Origin: Endomicrobiales bacterium
GTDB taxonomy: Bacteria > Elusimicrobiota > Endomicrobiia > Endomicrobiales > JAFGGC01
Length of the DNA stretch: 64,000 bases
Reading direction: 5' to 3'
Assembly: GCA_016930715.1 (NCBI GenBank)
Contig: JAFGGC010000002.1
Location: 1-64,000 of the forward strand
Shown here: in pieces, positions 20,901 to 28,715 of the stretch
How the letters are laid out: every line of letters begins with the position of its first letter
Numbering within the stretch: the first letter of the stretch is position 1
Notes under the pieces: generated by a model
The model's database searches: none
Seen by the model: only the letters and a program-made list of their open reading frames with translations
What the model was told of the DNA's origin: nothing
Translations under genes and position numbers: made by a program

Positions 20901-21512
20901 TTCCAGAACCAGCTCATAGCCACGTTCAGCTTCGAGGACGGGACACTTCATTACTCAGCGATTGCCCAGGACATGTTCGAAAGATGGGATTTCTATTATG
21001 CCGCGGACGTGCTCACTCTGCTTTTCAAGCACGGCAAGAACAGGGACGAGGGGCTGGATTACGTCAAGGGCCTTCTTGATTCGTTCACGATGTTCATGAA
21101 GCCCGAAGAGGCGCCCGATTTTCTGGCGCGCACGTGGGTAGCCGTGCACAATTCCCTGAACTTGACCGGCAGCCAGAAGAGCGCGATGGAAGAAATACTC
21201 GGAAGCTACATAAACAAGTTCAGGTGGGAACCGGACCAGGAAATGATCGGCCAGGCCCTGGACTACTTCGGAGAAGATTACCAGTCAATGGCGGGCTACA
21301 TTATGCAGACGGCGAACAGCGCCTACGTTTCCGGCGTGTTCGACGCCCTGTACAACGACAGGGGAGAGGAAGCGTTGCGGTCTGTAATGGAATACATAGG
21401 CGATGACGGCTTCCTCGTCGCCGTGATGTACCAGACCCAGAATCAGGGGGCCTCGGACCTCGTCAGGGAACGGGTGGAGTGGGTCAATCTCAATCTTTAC
21501 AACCAGGAATGA
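14934..21512 (+). CDS. Giant secreted alpha-repeat protein 3 (2,192 aa)
   Basis: Paralog of the other giants, of unknown function. GGAG lies at 14924-14927 before the ATG, and a signal peptide follows (MIKKICVLTALAVALFMVPG). Its N-terminal region is the longest and strangest of the four. It has Pro/Gln/Ser/Thr-rich sequence, ten Asn in a row near residue 85, Gly/Thr runs, and two Trp/Tyr/Thr-rich stretches (about 105-135 and 180-215) that could form beta-hairpins. The cap module starts near 249. Type 1 modules start near 347, 564, 652, 872, 969, 1190, 1280, 1477, 1586, 1708, 1909 and 2106. Type 2 modules start near 444, 749, 1068, 1375, 1793 and 2000. The C-terminus ends VEWVNLNLYNQE. The 204 bases upstream are AT-rich with no clear promoter. 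The Ser/Thr/Asn-rich region is a plausible glycosylation target for the adjacent PMT-like enzyme (inference). Confidence 0.9.
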   Translation: MIKKICVLTALAVALFMVPGDLMTAQKMFEDDGYMGRYGGPPSGWQPPQQQQPPQPTTSSPSPTSNPTTTTPPPAPNPTANNNNNNNNNNTNTTQTPQPPRTQTTWITTSFLTGGGGYTFWWTESYMTVITNNTVPTGGGGGSQPPTTHGAAGTGSGTGGGGTGSGTGGGTTGGTTSGGDRTYYSTYYSYSVVSTWTGGQYGWWVTFTTSWPYRIETITRLRPSDTSTTSESGWDSRYTPGASGQTADGVINHYTNNGTIDIDGLMSHVENTGDLKLAFEVLDSLRQNHGVNIRPILDSHWSKGFLQNVERWAYNTGHTGVTWQTILAACRGREPGYDPIGWDDTARGVIQHYTNGSNIDYRGLGYYIRDACQNNIQRAVEIFEDLWNNYSQSDLRDLLNNIHDRTLLGRIKNSTGGGIAEAIQDRMDALGSSTEGVVTLAFNRHPGDINAICNDIVDAMVSTNDMGYNASILLEVADKGGSAYVNGILSRLLSRIGSGDTGKDVFRRTWVRVCNGGGGASKGVVKGALEHYILNVLHTTLPDSGDPTDAHVNGNPNADRTKPAGCVDYYGSDYAGLANYITGQSPAFCASVLGELLGKRGSGVVIETLKHINNVGFLRNVKDADNASVEVKRLVDGRICQLTGEHSCFGTALGIISYFGDNYEGMAHHLRSALNVQLTVDVLETLIAGRGRGAAASVISYINNSAHLSDVYYSTGDADIRQMIIDKIGDLGDDLGNNYVNEHRKTDGSGSIDYDAIAGDMAAHNDFQYNADVLSICLSFEKRQNDPTYQEILNGILSAYSRIISGQPNNIKLDIYTRTYLAVFNSGMGDSNKQMVLGALRGYITQLGGTVPTPGTGTRLPNPDPEVSADTPDGFIRHYGNDLRALSNALREKSVDFALDVLKILNESYGGIPTVAEVAGYTWLSTNVDFLRELLAAAEEAGQTAIADVIKARIAYWSQNPSGLDTAEAFIGYYRQDYLRMAHHLRLTGNADLAVEVLEMLYANYGESAVSAVLNNLSDRLLLQRIADKTSNAVILRKLNERLGGINQETNAFIEALLKDWYDGKENPRPNYSQAASNLGGHNDFQYTADMLITLLQLDISQFRGAPGNRELVSGVFSAWLPPRGNTAYLDILSRLWTCVHNGSGIDGGDKAFLQGLIEAAIRAGGGSVPDPTGLRQIRGNPDADRNTVDGMIDYYGSNYSGLAGDLAGRDARFAAQVLEKLLDMRGSTAVTAVLNNYGENRLQFLRDVRGRASSDALKSALDGKIGALTGDRSSLKTAESVLAFYGENYMGIAHFIRDACQNNTALALDILSTLKNEIGNSAAMEVINNISDSQLLQKLMNAASDGDLARMLEERAASIYQQQEGQLKLKIQNKDWVYVAGNLAENNDPAYNADILAMILRMFGTGDISAFMGRWGPLVGNNVDILNRTLIAVYAKSNISDSDKAAIAGMLRGYGATADPMPTIGQDTSADVTTVTGMLAFYGSNYSAIGHALDEKADVLFTVGVLEQCLRTRGRAALGSILYNMRHTDLLRSVYGIANENVKLAVADRLTGLGQGINPGYQDSVDLITAIPEEGDSSVPADTAAGVIRHFGRDFGAIASHLSGSSAALAAQTLELIMEFEGSGSVKQILEAMLPDPRSATQGEYDAFMRRYDLLVDVANSTQNLPLYQAIVQRIEAAVAQAERVFGQGVAAGEGGEGGEAVDPTPQDVIEYFGSDYEGIGQYVWGNGDPTFAVNTLMLLDGGGMQKAVEAILSSEFLRSMLEKASDSGLRGMIEARIPIVEEMEHQAAVPIDFDEIAGDMFKRGDYTYNAQILAEYIADHEYGVSGMEKCWMILEKYLELFDNDSKKVEVLIRTWEAVNFEGSIPDGRKIAILNLLEINVRILGAEPPMRDITMFGGNPDADPSTSDGVIEYFGEAYYEMARFLKLNRNTDITVKTLEKLSELRNLSAVSSVIGNISDVKFLLRILEQTTVAGVRDLITDRITSVKQFQNQLIATFSFEDGTLHYSAIAQDMFERWDFYYAADVLTLLFKHGKNRDEGLDYVKGLLDSFTMFMKPEEAPDFLARTWVAVHNSLNLTGSQKSAMEEILGSYINKFRWEPDQEMIGQALDYFGEDYQSMAGYIMQTANSAYVSGVFDALYNDRGEEALRSVMEYIGDDGFLVAVMYQTQNQGASDLVRERVEWVNLNLYNQE

Positions 21513-21622
21513 ACAAAAGGGACAAAAGGACCGATAATGAAAATGGCGCCTTCGGTATGAGCTGGAAAAAGGCGCTATATTTTGTGCCGGGACAAAAGTT
21601 CAATAATATTTTTCAAATACTT

Positions 21623-21652
21623 TTTAAATATTTAACAAATCCCGCATATAAT
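21623..21652 (+). promoter_or_regulatory. Promoter candidate for fourth giant gene
   Basis: An exact TATAAT lies at 21647-21652, with TTTAAA at 21623-21628 as a weak -35 and an 18-base spacer. The ribosome binding site GGGAGA (21678-21683) and the ATG at 21689 follow. The -10 is good; the -35 may be chance in an AT-rich stretch. Confidence 0.4.
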
Positions 21653-21688
21653 TGTATCAGATGAGAAACGGTTCACAGGGAGAATGAA

Positions 21689-24600
21689 ATGAATTGGGGC
21701 AAGGTTATTCTGACTTTATCAATGTCGACCCTGATGGGTTTTTGCTGCCTGTTTTTGCCGGAACTGGACACATCCTGGGGCTATTACGGGCCCAATCACA
21801 ATCCGATAGGCGTCAACAGCGGTTATATGCCGCCTTCGGCGGTAGCTTCGGCATACAGCGCATCGGCATCGGGAACCTCGTCCCCTTCTCAGACATCATC
21901 GCCTTCGTCCTCTCCTTCGCCCAGCCCTTCATCCACGCCGAGCCCTTCGCCAACGCCCGCCGGCGAGGACGGCATCGACAACAGCAACTGGCATTCGATA
22001 ATGGACCACTTCTGGTACAAGAACGCCGACGGAACGCGAGCCGGATATAACCTCAACGCTATGGCGGCATACGTGGAAAAGTATCATCTGACCGTACAGG
22101 CCGTGAACATATACGCGAGCCTTATCGAGATGGGGAAATGTTCCAAGAACCTTTTCAAGTCCGTCGTGAGCCTCGGGTTCGCCAATGAGATGGAGGGCGT
22201 GGCGACGAAGCTGAAAAACGAGAATAGGTCCAACCCCTACTTTAAGAAAGTCTATGACTGGATAAAAGAGATACAGGGCGCCCGTTCCGACGAAGAGGGC
22301 TGGACCAAAACACCGGAAGGCATAATCGACCACTTCCTGACCTTCGGTGGCGCCAACAACAACAAGCTGGCTATGTACATTTCCGTTAACCTCTACGACA
22401 ACCCTTCGATGGCCGCCTCGGTATTGAACAAGCTCATAGAGGGCTACAGAACCTACAACTATATGTCGGCCATAGCCGTCGTCAACCTTATGTTTGACAG
22501 GAACGTTCTTGAAAGGATCCTGCCCAAGATAAAGCACGAAGCAGTCAAGGATGCTATCCAAAGCGCCATAGAGGACATAGTAAACAACAGCGTTGAAAGC
22601 ATAGTGGAGTCTTTTTACGTTAACGACGAGCTGGATAAGGCTTACGAATACTTTGGGACGGTCATGGCCAATTCGAGAAGCCCTAACTATATATCGAGAT
22701 TGGTAAAGCAGCTGGCGGATTATAGCGGCGACTATACATCTTGGGGCGAACTCGTGGAAAACTCACTCAACTGGTGCTTGAACGTGCTCACGCAGAGGGA
22801 CAGGATGGGAAACAGAGAGCTCATCAAGCTGTTCACGGATATATATGACGCCGTCGCCGCGAACGCGGGTCTGACCGGGGCCAAGAGGGAAATGCCGTTG
22901 AACATACTTGTCGACATCGTGACGAACAGGCTCGGCGGTCCCAACCCCGCCGCGCGTTCGGAAGGCCCGGGAGACAACCGGGACATAGTCACTCCCGGGG
23001 ACGTTCTCGCGCATTTCGGGGCAAGATACGCGGATATGGCCAGATACCTCGAAACTAACGATATAGTTGATGGGCAGAAGGGCAAAGGCGGTAACGGCGC
23101 TTTTGTCGCGAAGGTCATGAAAGAGCTGTTTGCTCAAAGGGGAGCCCGGGGCATATACAATCTTCTCGTGAATATGAACGCCGCCGGTTTCCTGAAAATC
23201 GTCAAGGAACAGCAGTACGCCTACACCGTGCGTAACTGGATAGCAGGGCGTATTGACGCCCTTACCAATGAAGGCGGAGGCAGGGGGATAGCCGAAGGGA
23301 TAGTTGTGTATTACCAGAAGGATTTTGCGACTATCGCCGCGCATATGCTTAACCTCAAGGATCCGGCGAAATGCGCCCAGGTCCTTGAATATCTTTATGA
23401 GATTCACGGCGGCGAGGGTCCGGCGCTGGTGGTGGCGAATATAATAGACGTGGCCCTTCTTGACGCCATACGCGAACATGCGACGGCGAGGGTAAGGAAG
23501 ATAATTGAGAATTTCATCGGGGCCATCGATGACGATATCGCGGGGTACTCGAAGGGCAACAGGGACATAGTGCTCCGCCACGCGACATATAACGCCGACA
23601 CGGGAGAGTATTCTTTCACGGAAAAGGATATACAGGAATTCGCGGCGGAGCTTGTGGGCAAGAATGCGTTATACGTGGAGAAGGCACTGGCGCTGGTCCT
23701 GAGGTACACCTTCGCCGGCGACCAGACGCCGGAAGATGTTGTCACGCGAGTGCTGTCGGCGCTATTTGACAAGGTTAACGATTCGAACACCCCCGGTCTT
23801 GGGATAAGGATAGGTATGGGCCCCGCGGTCGAGCTTATGACCCAGATACTTGTCTGCGTGAAAACGGACATGAGCATCGGGGCCGCGGAACGCGAGTTCC
23901 TGAGGGGTCAACTGCTGAAACTTTTCGCGGACGATAATTACAGAGGCGCGACCTCCGGGTACCAGGCGGATATCGCGCCGGATGCTTCAGTGACCGACCT
24001 GAGAACGCCCGAGAACCTGCTCAGGCGCTGGGGAAGCAGCTATCAGGATATAGCCAACTGGCTGGTCAACAACGGCAGGGCGGATTACGCGGCAAAAGCG
24101 TTTGAGCTGATGCTGGCCGATCCGCGCTACGGAGAAGGAGCAGTGGCCGACACTCTCGCGTATATTTCAGACAAGGATTTCCTGTCAGCCGTAAAACAGA
24201 TAAGTGGCCTGCCTAAGGTCATAGCCGACATGATAAACGGGCGGCTGGCGGCCCTTGGCGCGGTTCCACTTGCAAGGACCGTGGGCGGCGTACTGGCTTA
24301 CTACGGGAGCGATTACAAGAAGATGGCGGAGTTCCTGGGCGGCGTCCTGGACCCGGAACTGACAGGGGGAATACTTGAAAGCGTCCTTGCTTCCAAAGGC
24401 GCGATAGCAGTTGCCGAGCTTGTTTCATACATTAATAACGACGAGCATCTTACTGCCGTGTACCAGAGAACCCAGAACGCAATGCTGCGGAAGCTCCTCG
24501 CGGACAAGATAGACGGGATAGCCATTCAGATATCGCAGTTCCTGACGGAAAGATACATAACCCGCGATGAAAATGGACAGATAACCGGCCTCGACCTTAA

Positions 24601-27600
24601 AAAGATAGGGGAGGTCGTGGCCGCTGCGCAAGACCCGCAGTTCGCGGTCAGGGTTCTTGCCGAAGTCTACAGGATAATGCATCTAGATACGCCGCCTCAC
24701 GATTTTTCGAAAGTCGACTGGTGGCACGTGACCGGGACAGCCGGTCTAATGGCTTTCGATTACAGCGAAGAACAGGATGTTTTTGCCGCGATACTCGCCA
24801 ATGCCGTGATGTCTATGAATCTTGACGATAACGAGAAGAACGAGTTCTTCAGGCGGGTATATCTAGTCGCCTATAACAGCGTGTCGATCCCAAGGTCGGT
24901 CCGCGACATCATTATGTCGGCGCTGGCCAATTGCTTCCTGGTGGTTGACCCTTCGACGGGTCTTCTGGACAACGAGAACCCTATCATTGAACCTCCGGTG
25001 GCGCCGGGCAACCCGAACGCTGACAGGAACACGCCCGCTGGTTTAGTTGAGTATTGGGGGGGCGACTATTCTGGAATGATATCGGAATTAACAGGCAGAA
25101 GGAACGACCTGAACTTCGTCGCTCATGCATTCAACGCGATATACGAGAGACGGGGCATGCAGGGCGTTCTCAGGGCTCTTGGATGCGTGAACCTGAACGA
25201 AGTCGGTCTGCTCCAGAGCATCCGCAAGATGGTCGGTTCAAGAGAGCTCACGCAGATGATAGACGGCAGGATCGCTAAGCTCCTCAACAGTACGGATAAC
25301 CTTAACAATGAATACGCTTTTATATCATATTTCGGCGGGGATTACGCTCTCATAGGTACGGCTCTCAGGGACGCACAAAATCACGTGTTCGCGGAAAAAG
25401 TGCTATCGGCGCTGCTGTCGGGAGTCGGAGAAAACGCCGTGAAGCTTGCGCTCCAGAGCATCTCGACCGCGTGGCTTCTTGAAAGCATGCTCAATTACAC
25501 CAAGAACGTGGAACTGGCTACCCTTATAAGCGTCAAACTTGGCTACATACAAACCAGCTTGATCGGCGAGATAGACAGGATACTCGGTGACGCGGATGAG
25601 CTGAATCGCGCCGGCAAGATAGCCGAGTTGCTGACCGAATCGGGCGACATCAGGCTGATAGCCGAAACGGTAGTTGTCCTGGCCTTCAACGGTTCAGGCC
25701 ATCAGAGATTGAGAGAAATGATGGTTCTTTTGATAGGCGGCGTCGAAGAATCTGGGAGAAAAAATTACCTGCAGTGGATACTGGAAGCCGTATTCGAAAG
25801 TCCCAACGCGTCCACGGGCGCCAAGATATGCGTGCTGGAAGTTTTCAACAGCCTTGGCTGCGGAACGTTCGAGGAACCCAAGATCAAGACCGTGGAGGGC
25901 GACACAACGGTGAACCCGGGCTCGAGCGTAGAGGCCTGCCTTGAGTATTTCGGTACGGATTATCACTCGTATTCTCCTTGCACGGGATACGGGGGAATGT
26001 CCGCTTTCCTGGTAAAGAAAGCGGATGCCGTGTTCGCCGCTTTGGTTTTCGAAGCTGTTTACAGAAACGGAGGCCGGGCCCATCTTGCCGACCTGCTTGC
26101 CGGCATCGGGGACGAGGTCTTGCTTCAGGCAGCGCTTTCCACGCTCAATCGCGGGGGGCCGGTGGTCGCGATGGTGGAGGAACGCCTGAAGTTCCTGAGA
26201 TATGAGGCTAACGTGGCCGGAGGGGTTGGAAACGTTCCGTCGCGTTACTCATACAATACGCACGTCGCTTATTTTGGCGGCGGTCAGGTGTCCGACTTGA
26301 CGACGCCCGCGGCTATAATGTCTCATTACGGGACGAATTATTACGCGATGGCGGCGGCTTTCCACACTTTTGGCGTTGACCTTGGCAGGCAGCTGCTGGA
26401 GGCCCTGATAGCCACTCGCGGAGTTCTCGGAGCGAGGACGCTTCTTGCGCTTATCGGCCCAAGCGACGTGAACTTGCTCATCCAGATAGCCTATTCTACA
26501 GGTGAATCCCAGCTCATGGATATGCTTACCGAAAGGATTGCCGATATAATGAGCGGCGCAAGTACCGGTCCGCTGACGCCCGGGAACGTGATGGATTATT
26601 TCAAGGACGATTACAAGGCTATGGGTGAGTACCTCTGGGGCGTCGGCGACGCGGACCTCGGAGCCGGAGTGCTCAAGGCCCTGGCCGACGCGGGCAACAC
26701 GGAAGGGGTCGCCGCCACCCTTGAAGGCGTGTGGGGAGAGGAATTCCTCAGCCAAATCGCGGCGCTGGTCCAGAGCGCAAGCCTTATCGAGGCGATAAAC
26801 GCCAGAATAGAATATGTAGCCGAGCACTACGCGGAATACGAGGCCGCTTCGATCATAGAGTATTACGGGACGGATTACAAGTCCATGGGTATGTACGTAT
26901 GGTTCGCCGACGAAACAGAGATAGCCGTTGAGTTGATAAAACAGCTGGCAGCGAAAGGCGCCGCGGCACAAAAGGCAGCCATTGACGCCGTCATAAGCAG
27001 CCAGTTCCTGTCGAAAGTTGCCGAGGCGATGGACGACCAGTTCCTAAAAGAAATGATAGAGGCCAGGATACCGGACGTGATGCGCAAGGTGGATTCCCTG
27101 TCCGCCGGCGACGTGATAAGCCATTTCGGAGAAAGGTATGAGTTTATGGCGTATTTCCTGATGAGCTATGGCGACGTCGGGCTTTCCGCCGGGGTGTTTG
27201 AGAAAATACTCGCGCTCGGCAAAAGCGAAGCCGCGGGTAAAGTCATGCTGGTAATGACGGTCGATTTCCTGGAAAGCATCAAAGGGTCCACCTCGAACGC
27301 GGCGCTTATCGCGCTTTTAAACCAGAAGATATCCGAATTGCAGAGCAAGGCTCAGAATCCGGATACGGATGTTCCGTCCGAAATTGATTTTCCCGCGATG
27401 GCGAATCAGATGTACCAAAAAGGCGACTACCACTATAACGCGCAGCTTTTGGGGCTTCTAATCATAAACAACAAGTATAACAGCAGCGGGATGGAAAAAT
27501 GCTGGGAGTTGATAGACCAGTACGTTGGAAAATTCGGCCACAAATCCAAGAAAGTCGAAGTGCTTATCAAGACGTGGGAGGCCGTCAATATGCTTGCGAG

Positions 27601-28582
27601 CATTCCAGACGGCCGCAAAATCGCGTTACTCACGGTGATAGAAATAAACATAAGAATCATGGGTTTCGAACCTCCCCAGAGAACGGTGGCTATGTTCAAC
27701 GGCAATCCGGACGCGGATCCGTCAACGCCTGAAGGGATCCTGGAACATTTCGGCGGAGCGTATTATGAGATGGCCAGATACCTGAAGCTTAACCGCGACG
27801 CGGAAATTACCGCCAGAACGCTGGAAAAGCTCGTTGAATTGCGTGACGAATTCGCCGCTAACAGTGTCATAAGCAACATTTCGGACATCAGGTTCCTGCT
27901 AAGAATAATAGAGCACACGGTTTCTCCTGTCATCAGGGAACTCGTCACCGCAAGGATAACGGTTGTCAAGCGGTTCCAGGACAAGCTTATATCAACGTTC
28001 AGGACGGAGGGCGGCAGGCTGCATTATTCGGCGATAGCGCAGGACCTTTTCGAAAGATGGGACGCATATTTTGCCGCGGATGTCTTGAGCATGCTTTATA
28101 AGCACGGAGCAAACGCGGCTGCCGGTATCAAAAATATTACGGAGGTTCTTGATTCAATGACTATGTTCCTTCAATCGGACAGCCCCGATTTCCTTGCTAT
28201 GACATGGGTAGCGATTGACAATTCCCTGAGCCTCTCCTCATCGGAAAAGAGCGCCATAGAGAACGTTTTGGGGGAATATATCAAAAAATTCAGGTGGCAG
28301 CCGGACGAATCCGTCGTGAGCGGAGCAATGGATTATTTCCGGGATGATTATCAAATGATGGCCGGCTACATAATGCAGGAGGGTAACAGCACCTACGCGT
28401 CCGTCATCTTCGATAGGCTTTACAACGACAGGGGAGAGCAGGCGCTGGATGCGGTCCTTGAATGCATCGGGGACAACGCTTTTCTCGTGGCCGCGATGTA
28501 TCAGATGCAGAACGCACAATCGGCGTTGTTCGTCAAGAAGAGAATAGAATGGATAAATTTAAACCTGTACCACGGCGAATGA
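21689..28582 (+). CDS. Giant secreted alpha-repeat protein 4 (2,297 aa)
   Basis: The longest of the four paralogs, of unknown function. The ATG at 21689 follows GGGAGA and starts a signal peptide (MNWGKVILTLSMSTLMGF). The GYMPPSAV motif shared with paralogs 1 and 2 follows, then a Ser/Pro/Thr-rich mucin-like stretch (about residues 55-90) and a cap module (about 100-200). Type 1 modules start near 210, 437, 536, 775, 866, 1117, 1209, 1416, 1542, 1633, 1720, 1807, 2015 and 2212. Type 2 modules start near 306, 637, 962, 1303, 1900 and 2107. It has more consecutive type 1 modules before the C-terminal block (1416-1807) than its paralogs, consistent with internal duplication. The C-terminus ends RIEWINLNLYHGE. 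A strong terminator follows directly. Confidence 0.9.
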   Translation: MNWGKVILTLSMSTLMGFCCLFLPELDTSWGYYGPNHNPIGVNSGYMPPSAVASAYSASASGTSSPSQTSSPSSSPSPSPSSTPSPSPTPAGEDGIDNSNWHSIMDHFWYKNADGTRAGYNLNAMAAYVEKYHLTVQAVNIYASLIEMGKCSKNLFKSVVSLGFANEMEGVATKLKNENRSNPYFKKVYDWIKEIQGARSDEEGWTKTPEGIIDHFLTFGGANNNKLAMYISVNLYDNPSMAASVLNKLIEGYRTYNYMSAIAVVNLMFDRNVLERILPKIKHEAVKDAIQSAIEDIVNNSVESIVESFYVNDELDKAYEYFGTVMANSRSPNYISRLVKQLADYSGDYTSWGELVENSLNWCLNVLTQRDRMGNRELIKLFTDIYDAVAANAGLTGAKREMPLNILVDIVTNRLGGPNPAARSEGPGDNRDIVTPGDVLAHFGARYADMARYLETNDIVDGQKGKGGNGAFVAKVMKELFAQRGARGIYNLLVNMNAAGFLKIVKEQQYAYTVRNWIAGRIDALTNEGGGRGIAEGIVVYYQKDFATIAAHMLNLKDPAKCAQVLEYLYEIHGGEGPALVVANIIDVALLDAIREHATARVRKIIENFIGAIDDDIAGYSKGNRDIVLRHATYNADTGEYSFTEKDIQEFAAELVGKNALYVEKALALVLRYTFAGDQTPEDVVTRVLSALFDKVNDSNTPGLGIRIGMGPAVELMTQILVCVKTDMSIGAAEREFLRGQLLKLFADDNYRGATSGYQADIAPDASVTDLRTPENLLRRWGSSYQDIANWLVNNGRADYAAKAFELMLADPRYGEGAVADTLAYISDKDFLSAVKQISGLPKVIADMINGRLAALGAVPLARTVGGVLAYYGSDYKKMAEFLGGVLDPELTGGILESVLASKGAIAVAELVSYINNDEHLTAVYQRTQNAMLRKLLADKIDGIAIQISQFLTERYITRDENGQITGLDLKKIGEVVAAAQDPQFAVRVLAEVYRIMHLDTPPHDFSKVDWWHVTGTAGLMAFDYSEEQDVFAAILANAVMSMNLDDNEKNEFFRRVYLVAYNSVSIPRSVRDIIMSALANCFLVVDPSTGLLDNENPIIEPPVAPGNPNADRNTPAGLVEYWGGDYSGMISELTGRRNDLNFVAHAFNAIYERRGMQGVLRALGCVNLNEVGLLQSIRKMVGSRELTQMIDGRIAKLLNSTDNLNNEYAFISYFGGDYALIGTALRDAQNHVFAEKVLSALLSGVGENAVKLALQSISTAWLLESMLNYTKNVELATLISVKLGYIQTSLIGEIDRILGDADELNRAGKIAELLTESGDIRLIAETVVVLAFNGSGHQRLREMMVLLIGGVEESGRKNYLQWILEAVFESPNASTGAKICVLEVFNSLGCGTFEEPKIKTVEGDTTVNPGSSVEACLEYFGTDYHSYSPCTGYGGMSAFLVKKADAVFAALVFEAVYRNGGRAHLADLLAGIGDEVLLQAALSTLNRGGPVVAMVEERLKFLRYEANVAGGVGNVPSRYSYNTHVAYFGGGQVSDLTTPAAIMSHYGTNYYAMAAAFHTFGVDLGRQLLEALIATRGVLGARTLLALIGPSDVNLLIQIAYSTGESQLMDMLTERIADIMSGASTGPLTPGNVMDYFKDDYKAMGEYLWGVGDADLGAGVLKALADAGNTEGVAATLEGVWGEEFLSQIAALVQSASLIEAINARIEYVAEHYAEYEAASIIEYYGTDYKSMGMYVWFADETEIAVELIKQLAAKGAAAQKAAIDAVISSQFLSKVAEAMDDQFLKEMIEARIPDVMRKVDSLSAGDVISHFGERYEFMAYFLMSYGDVGLSAGVFEKILALGKSEAAGKVMLVMTVDFLESIKGSTSNAALIALLNQKISELQSKAQNPDTDVPSEIDFPAMANQMYQKGDYHYNAQLLGLLIINNKYNSSGMEKCWELIDQYVGKFGHKSKKVEVLIKTWEAVNMLASIPDGRKIALLTVIEINIRIMGFEPPQRTVAMFNGNPDADPSTPEGILEHFGGAYYEMARYLKLNRDAEITARTLEKLVELRDEFAANSVISNISDIRFLLRIIEHTVSPVIRELVTARITVVKRFQDKLISTFRTEGGRLHYSAIAQDLFERWDAYFAADVLSMLYKHGANAAAGIKNITEVLDSMTMFLQSDSPDFLAMTWVAIDNSLSLSSSEKSAIENVLGEYIKKFRWQPDESVVSGAMDYFRDDYQMMAGYIMQEGNSTYASVIFDRLYNDRGEQALDAVLECIGDNAFLVAAMYQMQNAQSALFVKKRIEWINLNLYHGE

Positions 28583-28606
28583 GAAGAAAGCTGCCGGGCA
28601 CGGAAA

Positions 28607-28636
28607 AAGGACACTCGAACGGGTGTCCTTCTTGTT
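28607..28636 (+). terminator. Rho-independent terminator of giant gene 4
   Basis: AAGGACAC (28607-28614) pairs perfectly with GTGTCCTT (28623-28630). Two further pairs close a GAAC tetraloop, and a T-rich tail (CTTGTTTTTG) follows. It starts 24 bases after the stop codon. Confidence 0.85.
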
Positions 28637-28658
28637 TTTGAGCTGTTTTTTAGCGGTG

Positions 28659-28687
28659 TTCACTTCACGCGCATTAATTGATAGAAT
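28659..28687 (+). promoter_or_regulatory. Promoter of the solo cap-module gene
   Basis: TTCACT at 28659-28664, a 17-base spacer, then TAGAAT at 28682-28687. It lies just after the terminator of giant 4. An alternative in-frame ATG at 28686 would sit inside the -10, which supports the later start at 28716. Confidence 0.6.
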
Positions 28688-28715
28688 GAAAGAGAAGTTA
28701 AAGGCAGGAAAAAGG

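Noticed and set aside
21547-21600. Terminator after giant 3 (GCGCCTT/AAGGCGC)
   Set aside because: The stem is only 7 base pairs with a long loop and no clean T-tract, too weak to list as a feature.
28623-28715. Longer N-terminus for the solo cap-module protein
   Set aside because: The start at 28623 lies in the terminator stem and 28686 lies in the -10 box. A start at 28716 gives a good signal peptide and ribosome binding site.
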